Shown here: positions 1 to 7,576 of the stretch, one piece after another
Position numbering within the stretch: the first letter of the stretch is position 1
Layout of the letters: every line of letters starts with the position of its first letter
Assembly (NCBI GenBank): GCA_963933195.1
Contig: CAWVUS010000084.1
Location: forward strand, 1-17,425
Length of the DNA stretch: 17,425 nt
From: UBA8437 sp963933195
GTDB taxonomy: Bacteria; Planctomycetota; Planctomycetia; Planctomycetales; Planctomycetaceae
Direction: 5' to 3'
Notes under the pieces: model-generated
The model's database searches: none
Told to the model about the DNA's origin: nothing
What the model saw: only the letters and a program-made list of their open reading frames with translations
Program-made: the position numbers and the translations under genes

Positions 1-1
1 G

Positions 2-130
2 ATTATCGAGGTGCACCCCAACCCATCCGAGGCTCTCAGCGACGGTGCTCAGTCCCTGACTCCCGAGCAGTTCAGCGACACCATGAACCGCTGCCGCGCC
101 GTTGCGACGGCGGTCGGACGGAGTATCTGA
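2..130 (+). CDS. aroF: 3-deoxy-7-phosphoheptulonate (DAHP) synthase, C-terminal fragment
   Basis: Only the last 42 codons are in the window; the gene enters from the left edge. The fragment begins with IIEVHPNPSEALSDGAQSL and ends with an Arg/Ala-rich helix (CRAVATAVGRSI). The xxEVHPxPxxALSDGxQSL block is the hallmark C-terminal strand and loop of the type I-beta DAHP synthases (AroF/AroA(G), KDPGal-like fold), and in the family it lies just before the C-terminus, as here. The enzyme condenses phosphoenolpyruvate with erythrose 4-phosphate, the first cytoplasmic step of the shikimate pathway. Whether an N-terminal chorismate mutase or ACT-like domain is present cannot be seen. The 147 bases to the next start hold no gene; a run of six T (204-209) follows only weak dyads, so no terminator is called. 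Confidence 0.85.
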   Translation: MIEVHPNPSEALSDGAQSLTPEQFSDTMNRCRAVATAVGRSI

Positions 131-277
131 CACAGGCCGCACAACCCGCAGTACCGGTCCACAATTGCAGGTCCCGTGGTCCACGATTCCGGTGTCGTCC
201 CCATTTTTTGTTGGCGCGCCGCGAAATCATGGGATACCATTGAAAAAACACACGGGCCTTGTCCCAGGAGTCGACCC

Positions 278-1198
278 ATGGTGTCTCGAATGACCACCAA
301 GCGTATTCTTACGATCGCCGTACCGGCCCTCGTGGCCACATTCTTTGTCTCTTCGGCCTTGCCGGCGGCCGCCCGGACACGGCGCGTTCGGGCAATCACC
401 AAGCCGAAGTTCGACCCTGCGGCCAAGCAGGTCGAACTGTTCAAGGGTATCAAGGACGGGTCGATTACAGCCCGCCTGATCCTGAAGAACTCGCGAGAAG
501 GCAATGTGCTGATCGAAAACAAGACCGACAAGCCACTGACGGTCAAGCTGCCAGACGCCGTGGTTGGTGTCCAGGTCCTCAAACAGGGAGGCATGGGCAT
601 GGGCATGGGTATGCCAGGCGGCGGTGGCGGTGGTGGACAACAAGGCGGCGGTGGTGGCGGTGGCGGCCAATCCTCCGGCGGCGGCATGGGTGGCGGCGGC
701 GGTGGAATGGGTGGCGGCGGCGGTGGCATGGGTGGCGGCGGAGGTGGAATGGGAATGTTTTCAATCCCCCCCCAGAAGGTTGTCCGACTCCCCTACCGTG
801 GTGTCTGCCTGGAACACGGAAAACGCGAGCCCACCTCGCGAATGCGATACAAGCTGGTCCCCGTCGAGGAGTATTCCAAAGACGCCGGACTGCACGAGCT
901 GCTGCGTCTGGTCGCACGAGGTCGCCTGGCCACGCCGGTGGCGCAGGCTGCAGCCTGGAACATCAACAACCGGATGCCCTGGCAGGCATTGGCAGCCAAG
1001 CGTCGCACCCGGCTTGGTGGAGGTTACCAACCACCGTTCTTCCACCTGCAACACTTGATCAGTGCCCGCCAGGTGGTCGCTTTCGCCAAGGCTCGTGGAG
1101 CCGAACGACAGCGAAACACCAAGAACAAGGCCGAGACCGAGCCAACACGGCCCGCTCGCGGTGTCCGCACCTTCCAGTCCACGTCGGCTTCTCGCTAG
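278..1198 (+). CDS. Secreted glycine-rich planctomycete protein of unknown function
   Basis: 306 residues. The ATG at 278 is preceded by AGGAG (266-270) with a 7-base spacer, so it is preferred over the ATG at 290 and over in-frame codons further upstream. The N-terminus has the form of a Sec signal peptide: basic residues (TTKR), then a hydrophobic core (ILTIAVPALVATFFVSS), then a likely cleavage at ALPAAA. Residues about 30-103 form a compact, probably beta-rich module. Residues 104-160 are almost only Gly and Met with a few Gln/Ser. Residues 161 to the end (from FSIPPQKVVRLPYRGVCLEH) form a second folded domain with one Cys and a helical HELLRLVARGRLATPVAQAA segment. I do not recognise a named family, and the C-terminal module resembles other planctomycete proteins only from general impression. 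A perfect hairpin follows the stop, so the gene is probably monocistronic. The Gly/Met linker could be flexible or metal-binding, but that is inference. Confidence 0.8.
   Translation: MVSRMTTKRILTIAVPALVATFFVSSALPAAARTRRVRAITKPKFDPAAKQVELFKGIKDGSITARLILKNSREGNVLIENKTDKPLTVKLPDAVVGVQVLKQGGMGMGMGMPGGGGGGGQQGGGGGGGGQSSGGGMGGGGGGMGGGGGGMGGGGGGMGMFSIPPQKVVRLPYRGVCLEHGKREPTSRMRYKLVPVEEYSKDAGLHELLRLVARGRLATPVAQAAAWNINNRMPWQALAAKRRTRLGGGYQPPFFHLQHLISARQVVAFAKARGAERQRNTKNKAETEPTRPARGVRTFQSTSASR
683..754 (+). repeat. 21-bp in-frame tandem repeat encoding GMGGGGG
   Basis: Three full 21-bp units begin at 683, 704 and 725, followed by a partial unit at 746-754. Each unit encodes Gly-Met followed by five Gly. 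Units differ only at synonymous third positions (GGC or GGA in codon 1, GGC or GGA near the end). A shorter Gly-Met alternation, encoded by a 6-bp repeat, lies just upstream (590-613). Because 21 is a multiple of 3, gain or loss of units would change linker length without a frameshift. Confidence 0.9.
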
Positions 1199-1231
1199 AC
1201 AAGCCGACACCCGAGACTCACGGTGACGTAT

Positions 1232-1261
1232 CGAAACCTGCCCTGTCCTGGGCAGGTTTCG
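1232..1261 (+). terminator. Hairpin terminator after the glycine-rich gene
   Basis: CGAAACCTGCCC and GGGCAGGTTTCG form a perfect 12-bp stem around the 6-base loop TGTCCT, starting 33 bases after the stop codon. There is no good U-tract on the 3' side (GTCGTTAAA follows), so intrinsic termination may be weak or assisted. Position and perfection of the stem still argue for a transcript end or 3' stabilising element. Confidence 0.7.
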
Positions 1262-1300
1262 GTCGTTAAAGGCTCCACGGCCGCTGTCCACCGGACGTTC

Positions 1301-1329
1301 TTGACACGTCTGCAGCCACGTGATTGACT
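1301..1329 (+). promoter_or_regulatory. Candidate sigma70-type promoter for the DUF1549-DUF1501-amidotransferase operon
   Basis: TTGACA (1301-1306) matches the -35 consensus exactly. A 17-base spacer leads to TTGACT (1324-1329), a 3/6 match to the -10 consensus. A better-looking TATCCT at 1329-1334 is 22 bases away, which is too far. Transcription from here would start near 1336 and leave a leader of about 75 bases before the ATG at 1413. It would also exclude the in-frame GTG at 1320 as a start. Called by eye only. Confidence 0.4.
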
Positions 1330-1412
1330 ATCCTCCGAACTCACGACGGCCCCTTCCGGACCCTTCGGACCCCGCCCGGCCGCCAGCACTGTCTCGACCG
1401 GAGTTTCCCGTG

Positions 1413-4400
1413 ATGCGCGGCCTTTCACTCGCCCTCCTGATCCCAACGGCTCTCATCGCGGTTGGCGTTCACGGTTTCGCCGCCCAGCCCCCGGCCGAAG
1501 ACGATCCATTGCCACCACCGGCCAAACGAAAGGTCGATTTCACCAAGGACATCAAGCCACTCCTGGTGAAACACTGTATCAGCTGTCACGGAACCAAGAA
1601 GCAGGAGTCGGGATTTCGCGTCGACACACACGACGCCACGCTCGCCGGAGGTGATCGTGGCGTGGCTTTTGAAGTCGGCGAGAGCGCCACCAGCCTGCTG
1701 ATTCGCTATGTCGGCGGACTCGACCCCGACATCACCATGCCTCCCAAGGGAGACCTGCTGCCCAAGAAACAGGTCGGGCTGTTGCGTGCCTGGATTGACC
1801 AGGGAGCCACCTGGCCCAAGGGACTCAGGATTGGAGGCCCCGTCAAGACACACTGGGCGTACGCCCCGTTGAAACGGCCCAACGCCCCGAAATTGCCCCC
1901 AGCTCTTGCCGCCGCGGCCCGGAATCCCATCGATGCCTTTGTCCTCGCTCGGCTGGCGTCCCGAGGCCTGGCCCTCTCACCGACTGCCGACCGATACACG
2001 CTGATCCGACGTCTCAGCCTCGACCTGCTCGGGCTGCCCCCCTCTCCAGAGGATGTCGACAAGTTTGTCGCCGACAAGACTCCCGATGCCTACCGGCGGC
2101 TTGTCGAAGGAATGCTACGCTCGAAACATTTCGGCGAACGCTGGGGCCGTCACTGGCTCGACAAGGCCCGTTATGCCGACAGCGATGGATACGAAAAAGA
2201 CAACCCGCGCCCCAACGCCTGGCGCTGGCGTGACTGGGTCATTGACGCCGTCAACCGGGACATGCCCTTCGATCAATTTACTGTCGAACAGATCGCAGGC
2301 GACCTGTTACCCGATGCCACCGAGGACCAACTTCTGGCCACGGCGTTCCATCGGCAGACGCTCACCAACACGGAAGGTGGCACCGACAAGGAACAATGGA
2401 GAGTCGAGGCCGTCTTCGATCGCGTCGAGACAACCGGAGCGGTCTGGCTCGGACTCACCGTCGGATGTGCACGGTGCCATTCGCACAAGTACGACCAGAT
2501 CTCGCAGCGTGAGTACTACCAGTTCTTCGCCTTCTACAACAACGGCGACGAAGTCAATTCCACCGTGACAACCTCCAGTGATGCCCTCGCCACTTTCCAG
2601 ACCGCCTCGATCACCCACAAACAAAAGTTGGCCACGATCGAAAAGTCCTTGGCCACGGCCCGGACCAAGCTTGGGCCGGAGTTGAAGGTGTGGATCGCCG
2701 GGCGACTCAAGGCATTGGCCAAACAAAAAGGCGACCCGATCCGGGATCTGCCCCTGGCGGGACTCCAGGGCACGGCTCCGGCAAACGTCAAGTTGGCGAT
2801 TCAGAAGAACAACGTCGTACTCGCCTCCGGCCCCAACCCCGACACGACCGTTTACACGCTTGGTGGCCGCCTGGAAGCCGGGACCTTTTCCGGCCTGCGT
2901 CTGGAACTTCGCCCCGACAAGTCGTTGCCAAAAAATGGGCCTGGACGTGCCGACAACGGCAACCTGGTTTTGACCGGCCTCAAGGTGGAACTGTCCCCCG
3001 ACGACGCTTTCACCAAACCGGTGGAATTGAAACCGACTCGAGCCAGTTCCTCTTTCGCCCAGGCCACGTTCCCCGCGAAGAACGCCCTGGACGGAAATCC
3101 GAAGACCGGTTGGGCAATCGCTCCACAGATGGGCAAACCCCACACCGCCTCCTTCTTTTTCGCTGCTCCGGTTGAATTGAAGGCAACACATCATCTGCGT
3201 GTGACCCTGACGCAGGCTTACGGAGGCAAGCACACGCTGGGTTGTTTCCGGCTGGTCCCACTCACCGGCACCGCGAACGGACTGGGACTTCCCAAGCCCA
3301 TCCTGGCCGCACTCGCGACCTACGCCAAAACTCCCGATGACAAGGCGGCGACTAAATTGCTCGGCGACCACTACGCGACCATCGACAAGACCACTGCGGC
3401 GCTGGCCAAGCAACTGGCCGAGTTGAAGAAGAAGGCTCCGAAACGGCCTGAAATGAACGTTCGAGTGATTCGTCAACGAACCGCAAAACCCCGAACCACC
3501 TTCCTGTTCCATCGCGGCGATTTTCTGACTCCACAGAAATCCAATCCGGCCATCCCCGCTGGCCTCGGCACCCTGCCGGCGGTCCAACCTCGCAACAAGG
3601 ATCCCAAGAAGCTTGCGGATCGGTTGGATCTGGCGCTTTGGTTGGTGTCGGATGACAATCCCCTCTCGCCAAGAGTTGCGGTCAATCACACCTGGAGCCA
3701 TCTGTTCGGCAACGGATTGGTCCGCACGGTGAACGACTTTGGTGTCCGCGGCGACAAACCGACTCATCCGGCACTGCTCGACTGGCTCGCAACCGAATTC
3801 CGTCGTCTCAAGTGGAGCCGCAAGGCGCTGATTCGCACCATAGTGCTGTCGTCGACCTACCAGCAAAGTTCTGCAACGACTTCAGCCCTGTCCAAGGCCG
3901 ATCCACAAAACCTCCTGCTGAGTCGTCAAAACCGGGTGAGACTGCAGGCCGAGATCATTCGGGACAACAGCCTGACTGCTTCTGGCCTGATCTCTCGCAA
4001 GATCGGTGGCCCCAGTGTCTTTCCACCAATGCCAGCCGACGTGGCAGCACTCAGCTATGCGAACAATTTCAAATGGAAAGCCAGCCAGGGTCCCGATCGT
4101 TTTCGCCGTGGCCTGTACACGTTTTTCAAGCGAACAGCGCCTCACCCCAATCTCACCACGTTCGACTGTCCGGATTCCAACACCACCTGTGTCGAACGAC
4201 GCGCCTCCAACACTCCGCTTCAAGCATTGACGACACTCAACAACGAGGTTTTTGTGGAATCGTCGCAGGCCATGGCACGTCGGATTGTCACCGAAAAGCA
4301 CTCCAGCGACCGGGACCGCCTGGTTCGAGGCTTTCGGCTTTGTGTGGCGCGTTCCCCCAGCGACCAGGAACTCGACGGATTCGCGGACCTGCTCGTCACG

Positions 4401-4550
4401 GCACGCGATTGGTATTCGGACCACGCCGAGGACGCCAATAAACTCGTCGGCAAATATGCCACCAAGGGCACTTCGAACAGCGAGTCGGCTGCCTGGGTGG
4501 CCACTTGTCGGATCATGCTCAACATGGATGAGTTTATCACTCGTGAATAG
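1413..4550 (+). CDS. Exported cytochrome-like DUF1549/DUF1553 protein (PSCyt1-PSCyt2-PSD1 architecture)
   Basis: 1045 residues, a usual length for the family. The ATG at 1413 follows GGAG (1400-1403) by 9 bases and opens a Sec-like signal peptide (residues 1-24). A PSCyt1-type module carries CISCH at 55-59. DUF1549 (PSCyt2) starts near NPIDAFVLARL (171) and ends with a second haem-type motif, CARCH (352-356). A helical stretch (about 405-440) and a beta-sandwich-like insert follow. The insert contains NALDGNPKTGWAI (557-569), the form seen in F5/8 type C (discoidin-like) carbohydrate-binding domains. DUF1553 (PSD1) runs from about 736 to 1010 and includes the family's RASNTPLQALTTLNNEVFVE segment. 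Such proteins are characteristic of planctomycetes and are thought to be periplasmic haem proteins; their reaction is unknown. The partner DUF1501 gene starts 20 bases downstream. Haem binding and carbohydrate contact are inferred from motifs. Confidence 0.93.
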   Translation: MRGLSLALLIPTALIAVGVHGFAAQPPAEDDPLPPPAKRKVDFTKDIKPLLVKHCISCHGTKKQESGFRVDTHDATLAGGDRGVAFEVGESATSLLIRYVGGLDPDITMPPKGDLLPKKQVGLLRAWIDQGATWPKGLRIGGPVKTHWAYAPLKRPNAPKLPPALAAAARNPIDAFVLARLASRGLALSPTADRYTLIRRLSLDLLGLPPSPEDVDKFVADKTPDAYRRLVEGMLRSKHFGERWGRHWLDKARYADSDGYEKDNPRPNAWRWRDWVIDAVNRDMPFDQFTVEQIAGDLLPDATEDQLLATAFHRQTLTNTEGGTDKEQWRVEAVFDRVETTGAVWLGLTVGCARCHSHKYDQISQREYYQFFAFYNNGDEVNSTVTTSSDALATFQTASITHKQKLATIEKSLATARTKLGPELKVWIAGRLKALAKQKGDPIRDLPLAGLQGTAPANVKLAIQKNNVVLASGPNPDTTVYTLGGRLEAGTFSGLRLELRPDKSLPKNGPGRADNGNLVLTGLKVELSPDDAFTKPVELKPTRASSSFAQATFPAKNALDGNPKTGWAIAPQMGKPHTASFFFAAPVELKATHHLRVTLTQAYGGKHTLGCFRLVPLTGTANGLGLPKPILAALATYAKTPDDKAATKLLGDHYATIDKTTAALAKQLAELKKKAPKRPEMNVRVIRQRTAKPRTTFLFHRGDFLTPQKSNPAIPAGLGTLPAVQPRNKDPKKLADRLDLALWLVSDDNPLSPRVAVNHTWSHLFGNGLVRTVNDFGVRGDKPTHPALLDWLATEFRRLKWSRKALIRTIVLSSTYQQSSATTSALSKADPQNLLLSRQNRVRLQAEIIRDNSLTASGLISRKIGGPSVFPPMPADVAALSYANNFKWKASQGPDRFRRGLYTFFKRTAPHPNLTTFDCPDSNTTCVERRASNTPLQALTTLNNEVFVESSQAMARRIVTEKHSSDRDRLVRGFRLCVARSPSDQELDGFADLLVTARDWYSDHAEDANKLVGKYATKGTSNSESAAWVATCRIMLNMDEFITRE

Positions 4551-4570
4551 GCACTTGAGGAGAGCGTGAC

Positions 4571-6028
4571 ATGCACGAGTTGCTGTCGCAGACGCGCCGC
4601 GATTTCCTGACTAGTTCGTCCTGTGGGCTTGGGTCCGCCGGCCTGGCCTCCCTGTTGGCAGAGGACGGCCTGCTGGCCGCCGACCCCAACCCGTTGTCCA
4701 CCAGGCCGACTCACTTCGAACCGCGGGCCAAGGCGTGCATTTTCATCTTCATGGCCGGTGCCCCGTCACACCTGGACCTCTTCGACCCCAAGCCCAAACT
4801 CAACCAACTCCACGGGCAACCCATGCCCGACGACAAACTCAAAGACGTTCGTTTCGCTTTCATCAAGAAGGATTCGGTGCGACTGATGGGGACCAAGCGG
4901 ACATTCCGCCCCCACGGAGAATGTGGAACCGAGTTTTCCGACCTCCTCCCTCACATCGGAGGCTGTGCGGACGACTTGCTGCTGGTTCGCTCATTGCATT
5001 CCGACCAATTCAACCACCATCCCGGGCAGTTGCTCATGCAATGTGGCCGTGGCAGCTTCGGCCTACCCACCATGGGATCCTGGATCAACTACGGACTGGG
5101 AAGTGAAACACGAGACCTGCCCGGCTACGTGGTGCTGACCAGTGGTCGCGGTTCCAGCGGAGGGGCCACGTTGTGGCAAAGTGGTTTCCTGCCCAGCGTC
5201 TACGCCGGCGTCCGATTTCGCACGACGGGAGAACCGGTCCTCAACCTCTCCAACCCCAGCGGACTTCCGCCCGTGCTCCAACGCAAGGGGCTGGATGTCC
5301 TCCGCCTGGTCAACGACGGCCGACTGGCACAACAACGCGATCCCGAGATCGCCAGCCGTATCGCCAGTTATGAACTCGCATACCGTATGCAAACCGCCGC
5401 GCCCGAGTTGATCGACCTCTCGAGTGAGACAAAGGCCACCCACGAGATGTACGGGGTCAACCGCAAGGAAATCCGCAAGGGCGGACGCGGCAAGTCCGGC
5501 AACACCTACCAGAGTTTCGCCCGCAACTGCCTGCTGGCCCGTCGTTTGGTCGAACGTGGCGTCCGATTCATCAACCTCGTCTATGCCTCCTGGGACCACC
5601 ACAGCAACCTGGACAATGAACTGTCCTACAACACTCATGTTGTCGACCAGCCCATCGCCGCCCTGATCAACGACCTCAAGCAACGTGGCTTACTGGACCA
5701 GACTATGGTCGTCTGGGGAGCCGAATTTGGCCGTACACCGTTAGGCGAAAATCGGGGCGGACGACCCAATGTCACCGGTCGCGACCACCATCCGTTCTCA
5801 TTCAGCATGTTCATGGCCGGAGGTGGCATCAAGGGGGGACTGGTCCACGGTGCCAGTGACGACATTGGCTGGGGTGTTGCCGAAAAACCGGTGCACGTCA
5901 ATGACCTCCACGCCACGATGCTGCATTCCTTCGGACTCGACCATCTCAAGCTGACTCATCGTTTCCAGGGTCGCGACTTCCGTCTCACCGATGTTGGGGG
6001 ACAGGTGGTCACCGACTGGCTGACGTGA
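4571..6028 (+). CDS. Tat-exported DUF1501 protein (sulfatase/alkaline-phosphatase-like fold)
   Basis: 485 residues. The ATG at 4571 follows GAGGAG (4557-4562) by 8 bases. The N-terminus is a Tat signal: TRRDFLTSSS, then a small hydrophobic stretch up to LLAADP. The body shows the DUF1501 (PF07394) landmarks. These include IFIFMAGAPSHLDLFDPKP near residue 57, a long ARNCLLARRLVERGVRFINL helix, WDHH, the EFGRTP motif at 385-390, GRDHHPFSF shortly after, and a C-terminal DLHATMLHSFGLDH segment. The family is distantly related to sulfatases and phosphatases, and the conserved Asp/His/Glu residues are likely metal ligands; no substrate is established. It follows the DUF1549/DUF1553 gene by 20 bases in the same operon, the usual planctomycete pairing. 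Its TGA stop overlaps the GTG start of the next gene. Confidence 0.95.
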   Translation: MHELLSQTRRDFLTSSSCGLGSAGLASLLAEDGLLAADPNPLSTRPTHFEPRAKACIFIFMAGAPSHLDLFDPKPKLNQLHGQPMPDDKLKDVRFAFIKKDSVRLMGTKRTFRPHGECGTEFSDLLPHIGGCADDLLLVRSLHSDQFNHHPGQLLMQCGRGSFGLPTMGSWINYGLGSETRDLPGYVVLTSGRGSSGGATLWQSGFLPSVYAGVRFRTTGEPVLNLSNPSGLPPVLQRKGLDVLRLVNDGRLAQQRDPEIASRIASYELAYRMQTAAPELIDLSSETKATHEMYGVNRKEIRKGGRGKSGNTYQSFARNCLLARRLVERGVRFINLVYASWDHHSNLDNELSYNTHVVDQPIAALINDLKQRGLLDQTMVVWGAEFGRTPLGENRGGRPNVTGRDHHPFSFSMFMAGGGIKGGLVHGASDDIGWGVAEKPVHVNDLHATMLHSFGLDHLKLTHRFQGRDFRLTDVGGQVVTDWLT

Positions 6029-6897
6029 CCGTGTCCGGAAAGCCCGACACAACGCCGTCCGACGACAACACCCCGCCGACGTTGTCTCGCCGGTCGCGTA
6101 CCCGTAGGTGGTTCATCTCCTTCTTCGGACTGCTCGGATCCACCGCACTTGGCTGGTTCGGACTAAAAACGTGGACCCGTTCGGGCATCCCTATGGATGC
6201 TCCGCGAATCGGTGCTTCGCTGGACACCGCCTGGCACGCCCGCCTGGGGATCAGCACGGCCAACTACGAGGTCGCCGTAGCTCGAGTGGGTCCGCTCGAC
6301 CGATGTCGATCCTGAAGAATTCCTCGACCGGATCGACGGCCTGTTGTTGACCGGAGGCGGCGACGTCGATCCCCGACTCTACGATGGGCCGACCAGCACG
6401 GCACTGCTGGTTGACAGAAAACGAGATGATTTCGAAACGGCCCTCTACCAGGGAGCAGTCCGTCGTGGCATGCCTGTATTGGGAATCTGCCGTGGCATCC
6501 AGTTGATCAACGTCATCCATGGTGGATCGCTCAAGGACCTGCGACATGACCCACAATTGTCAGCCCGCCACGGAGTTGGCGTCTCCAGTATGACAGCCCA
6601 CTCGGTGAGCGTCTCGAAGGACACACGGCTGGCGACGATCCTCGGCAGCGGTTCACACGACGTCAATTCGTTTCACGGCCAGGCGGTCGATCGTGTCGGC
6701 GATGGACTGAACGTGGTCGCCCGGTCCGATGGCGGACTCATCGAAGCCCTGGAGATGACCGGCGACATGTTTGTGTCTGTACCCAGTGGCACCCCGAAGT
6801 CCCGCCCCAGCAAACCTCCGTCTTCTCACGGTTCTTGGACGCAACTCGGCAATACCAGCGGACAGGCCGACAGGGCCGCGACACCACTTGCCCTTAG
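6025..6897 (+). pseudogene. Class I glutamine amidotransferase (peptidase C26-like), broken by two compensating frameshifts
   Basis: The gene begins at GTG 6025, overlapping the DUF1501 stop (GTGA), so it was built for coupled translation. An N-terminal TRRWFISFFGLLG segment plus further hydrophobic residues (about 28-46) is a membrane anchor or Tat signal. PRIGASLDTAW starts the C26 domain. Near 6286-6292 the homology leaves the starting frame (which stops at 6316) and moves to the next. That frame carries DGLLLTGGGDVDP and the nucleophile motif GICRGIQLIN (Cys codon 6488-6490). Near 6776-6781 it returns to the first frame for QWHPE (His 6790-6792, Glu 6796-6798), ending at TAG 6895-6897. 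No single frame holds Cys, His and Glu together. The family (PuuD, gamma-glutamyl-GABA hydrolase and relatives) cleaves gamma-glutamyl bonds. Either the gene is inactive or the sequence has errors; I saw no classical slippery site. Confidence 0.82.
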
Positions 6898-7307
6898 GGC
6901 GATGTGTTTTCGCTGACAGTCGAGACTATCGCGGTAGCCACCTCGGGTGAACCCGTTGCATAAACGGTCGTCCCGTCAACAGGCTCCTCTTCATCTCTTC
7001 GCCTGGCACCCTGAAGGATCTCGACCGACGTCTGACCGCACAGGTAGGCACCATAACCGCCGAAAAACACCATGACGACAAACAGCGTCTTGTTTCCGCT
7101 GGGAACCTCTGCGATACGCCACAGACACGACGCACAGCAGTACACCAACCCTCCGCAGGCGGTGGCATAAAACAGCGCGTAAGCAAGGTCACGGAGTTGC
7201 ACCTTCATGCCCGGACGATAGACCACTGCCGTTGAGGCTGTCAATCCGCTCTCAGCGGGGATCCCGCCCGACAGCGGCACCCGTGGCCGCAGTCGTCTGC
7301 GAATCAT
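6894..7307 (-). CDS. Small two-helix membrane protein, unknown function
   Basis: 137 residues if read from the ATG at 7307, which overlaps the stop of the upstream frame as ATGA and suggests coupled translation. An alternative ATG at 7208 (MKVQLRDLAYALFYAT) gives 104 residues. It would remove a basic, non-hydrophobic N-terminus that may not be translated, but it has no visible Shine-Dalgarno. Two hydrophobic segments are clear: LAYALFYATACGGLVYCCA and TLFVVMVFFGGYGAYLCG. An acidic and basic tail (RRRDEEEP) and a Thr/Ser-rich C-terminus follow. Several Cys lie in or near the first helix. I do not recognise a family. Its TAA stop (6894-6896) overlaps the TAG of the convergent amidotransferase gene. 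It sits downstream of a damaged ATP-grasp gene, so it may be an intact relic of a partly deleted operon. Confidence 0.55.
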   Translation of the reverse strand: MIRRRLRPRVPLSGGIPAESGLTASTAVVYRPGMKVQLRDLAYALFYATACGGLVYCCASCLWRIAEVPSGNKTLFVVMVFFGGYGAYLCGQTSVEILQGARRRDEEEPVDGTTVYATGSPEVATAIVSTVSENTSP

Positions 7308-7576
7308 TTCGCGTCCGGCCGTTCCCGCAACGCCCAGGCCGACAGCAGATAGAGCACCCCAACGTTGAAGACATGAAAACCTGTCAGTCCCAGTGCTCCT
7401 GCAATCGTCCCCGCATTCGACACCAGCTCAGCCGGTTCCCCGAAAAGACGCGTCGCCGGCCAAGTCAGCCACGCACCGACGTTGTCACTGGTCAGCACCG
7501 CACTCCGCAACAAAACGCCCAGGGCAAAAAGGACAATCGTGGCGACAACCGTTCCCGATGCTCGGCAATCAACCAC
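7304..7576 (-). CDS. Membrane-protein C-terminal portion, probably truncated
   Basis: The open frame starts at a GTG at 7576 and gives 90 residues with two hydrophobic helices: TVVATIVLFALGVLLRSAVL near the start and a second (GALGLTGFHVFNVGVLYLL) before a short basic tail. The first dozen residues (VVDCRASG) are the antiphase reading of an ATP-grasp coding segment, so real membrane-protein sequence seems to begin only at about 7550. I read this as the 3' part of a longer membrane-protein gene joined by deletion to the ATP-grasp gene. An intact small protein is the alternative, but there is no convincing ribosome-binding site at the GTG. The stop overlaps the next gene's ATG (ATGA). No family is recognised. 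Confidence 0.45.
   Translation of the reverse strand: MVDCRASGTVVATIVLFALGVLLRSAVLTSDNVGAWLTWPATRLFGEPAELVSNAGTIAGALGLTGFHVFNVGVLYLLSAWALRERPDAK

Noticed and set aside
155..209. Possible terminator after the DAHP synthase gene (GGTCCAC repeats and a T6 run)
   Set aside because: The repeats are direct or imperfect inverted copies with a central mismatch; no stem of useful length precedes the T run.
49..729. Minus-strand proline-rich open frame of 226 codons
   Set aside because: It is the antisense of the glycine-rich repeat (Gly codons read as Pro) and has no ribosome-binding site or independent domain.
1320..1412. N-terminal extension of the DUF1549/DUF1553 gene from a GTG at 1320
   Set aside because: It would put 31 Pro/Arg-rich residues ahead of a clear signal peptide and overlap the candidate promoter; the ATG at 1413 has a better-placed GGAG.
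2307..3866. Minus-strand open frame of 519 codons inside the DUF1549/DUF1553 gene
   Set aside because: It is fully antisense to a well-supported coding region, has low-complexity Gly/Gln/Arg composition and no recognisable motif; GC-rich codon bias leaves antisense frames open.
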